NCBI GenBank assembly: GCA_963771005.1
Contig: CAVYRO010000006.1
Span: 1-64,000 of the forward strand
Source of the DNA: DASQZK01 sp963771005
Lineage (GTDB): Bacteria; Bacteroidota; Bacteroidia; Bacteroidales; GCA-2748055
DNA length: 64,000 nucleotides
Reading direction: 5' to 3'
Part shown: positions 63,678 to 64,000 of the stretch, piece after piece
Numbering within the stretch: position 1 is the stretch's first letter
Layout of the letters: every line of letters starts with the position of its first letter
The notes under the pieces: model-generated
Told to the model about the DNA's origin: nothing
Database searches by the model: none
The model's input: the letters and a program-made list of their open reading frames with translations, nothing else
Translations under genes and position numbers: made by a program

Positions 63678-64000
63678 TTAGAATGATACACTCAGTCCTA
63701 ATGAAAATACCCTGGGAACCGGGTAGGCTCCGCCAAGGGCAAACCCTCCGAGTGTACTGTTCTGTTCAGCACCAAGAGATTTTACCTGAGGATTATAACC
63801 CATGAATTTACTATAGGTAGCCAGATTTTCCACAGAGGCATAGATCCTGAATCCCGACATAAAGGAAATCCGGTCGGATGGCAGGTCATAACCCAATGTG
63901 ATATTCGCTATTCGCAAATAATCGGTTTTCTGGATAAGGCGGGTATCCGGCAAACCCCCGAGACCGAAGGTGAGATGAGGAGTCGTCCCGTCACCGGGTT
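63678..64000 (-). CDS. SusC/RagA TonB-dependent transporter, C-terminal end (cut by window edge)
   Basis: The last 107 codons of a SusC-type outer-membrane transporter. HLTFGLGGLPDTRLIQKTDY with LRIANITLGYDLPS is the usual near-C-terminal strand pattern (D-x-x-Y-L-R-I-x-N-I-T-L-G-Y), followed by FRIYASVENLATYSKFMGYNPQ and a terminal strand ending LGLSVSF with C-terminal Phe. The 5' part (TonB box, plug) is outside the window. It is the first gene of the SusC-SusD pair and so the presumed promoter of the PUL lies beyond 64000. Confidence 0.93.
   Translation of the reverse strand, partial: PGDGTTPHLTFGLGGLPDTRLIQKTDYLRIANITLGYDLPSDRISFMSGFRIYASVENLATYSKFMGYNPQVKSLGAEQNSTLGGFALGGAYPVPRVFSLGLSVSF

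Overview
The window comes from a Bacteroidota chromosome, most like an environmental or anaerobic member of the Bacteroidales/Marinilabiliales side. The evidence is the gene content: SusC/SusD pair, hybrid two-component regulator, type III glutamine synthetase, PorP/SprF and CHU_C type IX secretion proteins, TamL/TamB, DUF5686, DUF3109 and TAnnTTTG-type -7 promoter boxes. Most genes are intact and of normal family length, so the few broken ones stand out.

Layout. 1-2520 (minus): start of an aldo/keto reductase, a frameshifted prfA, and purM. 2583-4040: a 29-bp minisatellite of 46 copies between two copies of a perfect 18-bp palindrome. 4137-8601 (minus): PorE-like OmpA protein and glutamine synthetase III. 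8933-18102: small membrane protein, M20 dipeptidase, DUF3109, TPR protein, a purine-rich heptamer array, DUF3267 zincin, GH36 enzyme, thiol peroxidase, POT transporter. 18160-19009: a cluster of deletion-scarred gene remnants. 19072-23143 (minus): a three-gene type IX secretion cassette (OmpA protein, PorP/SprF, LamG/CHU_C adhesin). 23323-30680 (minus): tamB-tamL operon. 31287-33282: cupin_8 protein, OsmC, SPOR lipoprotein. 33427-44209: a region with four full copies of a ~240-bp palindromic MITE-like element between two GT-C-like membrane proteins, a secreted five-repeat protein, a cold-shock protein and a DUF5686 protein. 44372-64000: MFS transporter, a 1375-residue hybrid two-component regulator and a polysaccharide utilization locus (PUL).

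The PUL reads on the minus strand from SusC (64000 side) through SusD, a secreted GH94-like enzyme, a DUF6786 lipoprotein, a sugar isomerase-like TIM barrel, an unassigned alpha/alpha-barrel lipoprotein, a GH172 (DUF2961) enzyme and a GH32 beta-fructosidase. The regulator converges on its 3' end. GH32 plus GH172 points to a fructose- (or furanose-) containing glycan; the other members are unusual for a fructan locus and make this the best candidate for an undescribed pathway.

The strongest structural signals are not genes. They are the MITE-like family with 6-bp TAnnTA-type duplications, including a 19-bp relic between two TAATTA copies; the minisatellite with a local 87-bp higher-order period; and the 18.2-19.0 kb segment, where two genes keep their first 9-15 codons and their 3' part but have lost the middle. 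All calls are from reading the sequence; no database search was run.
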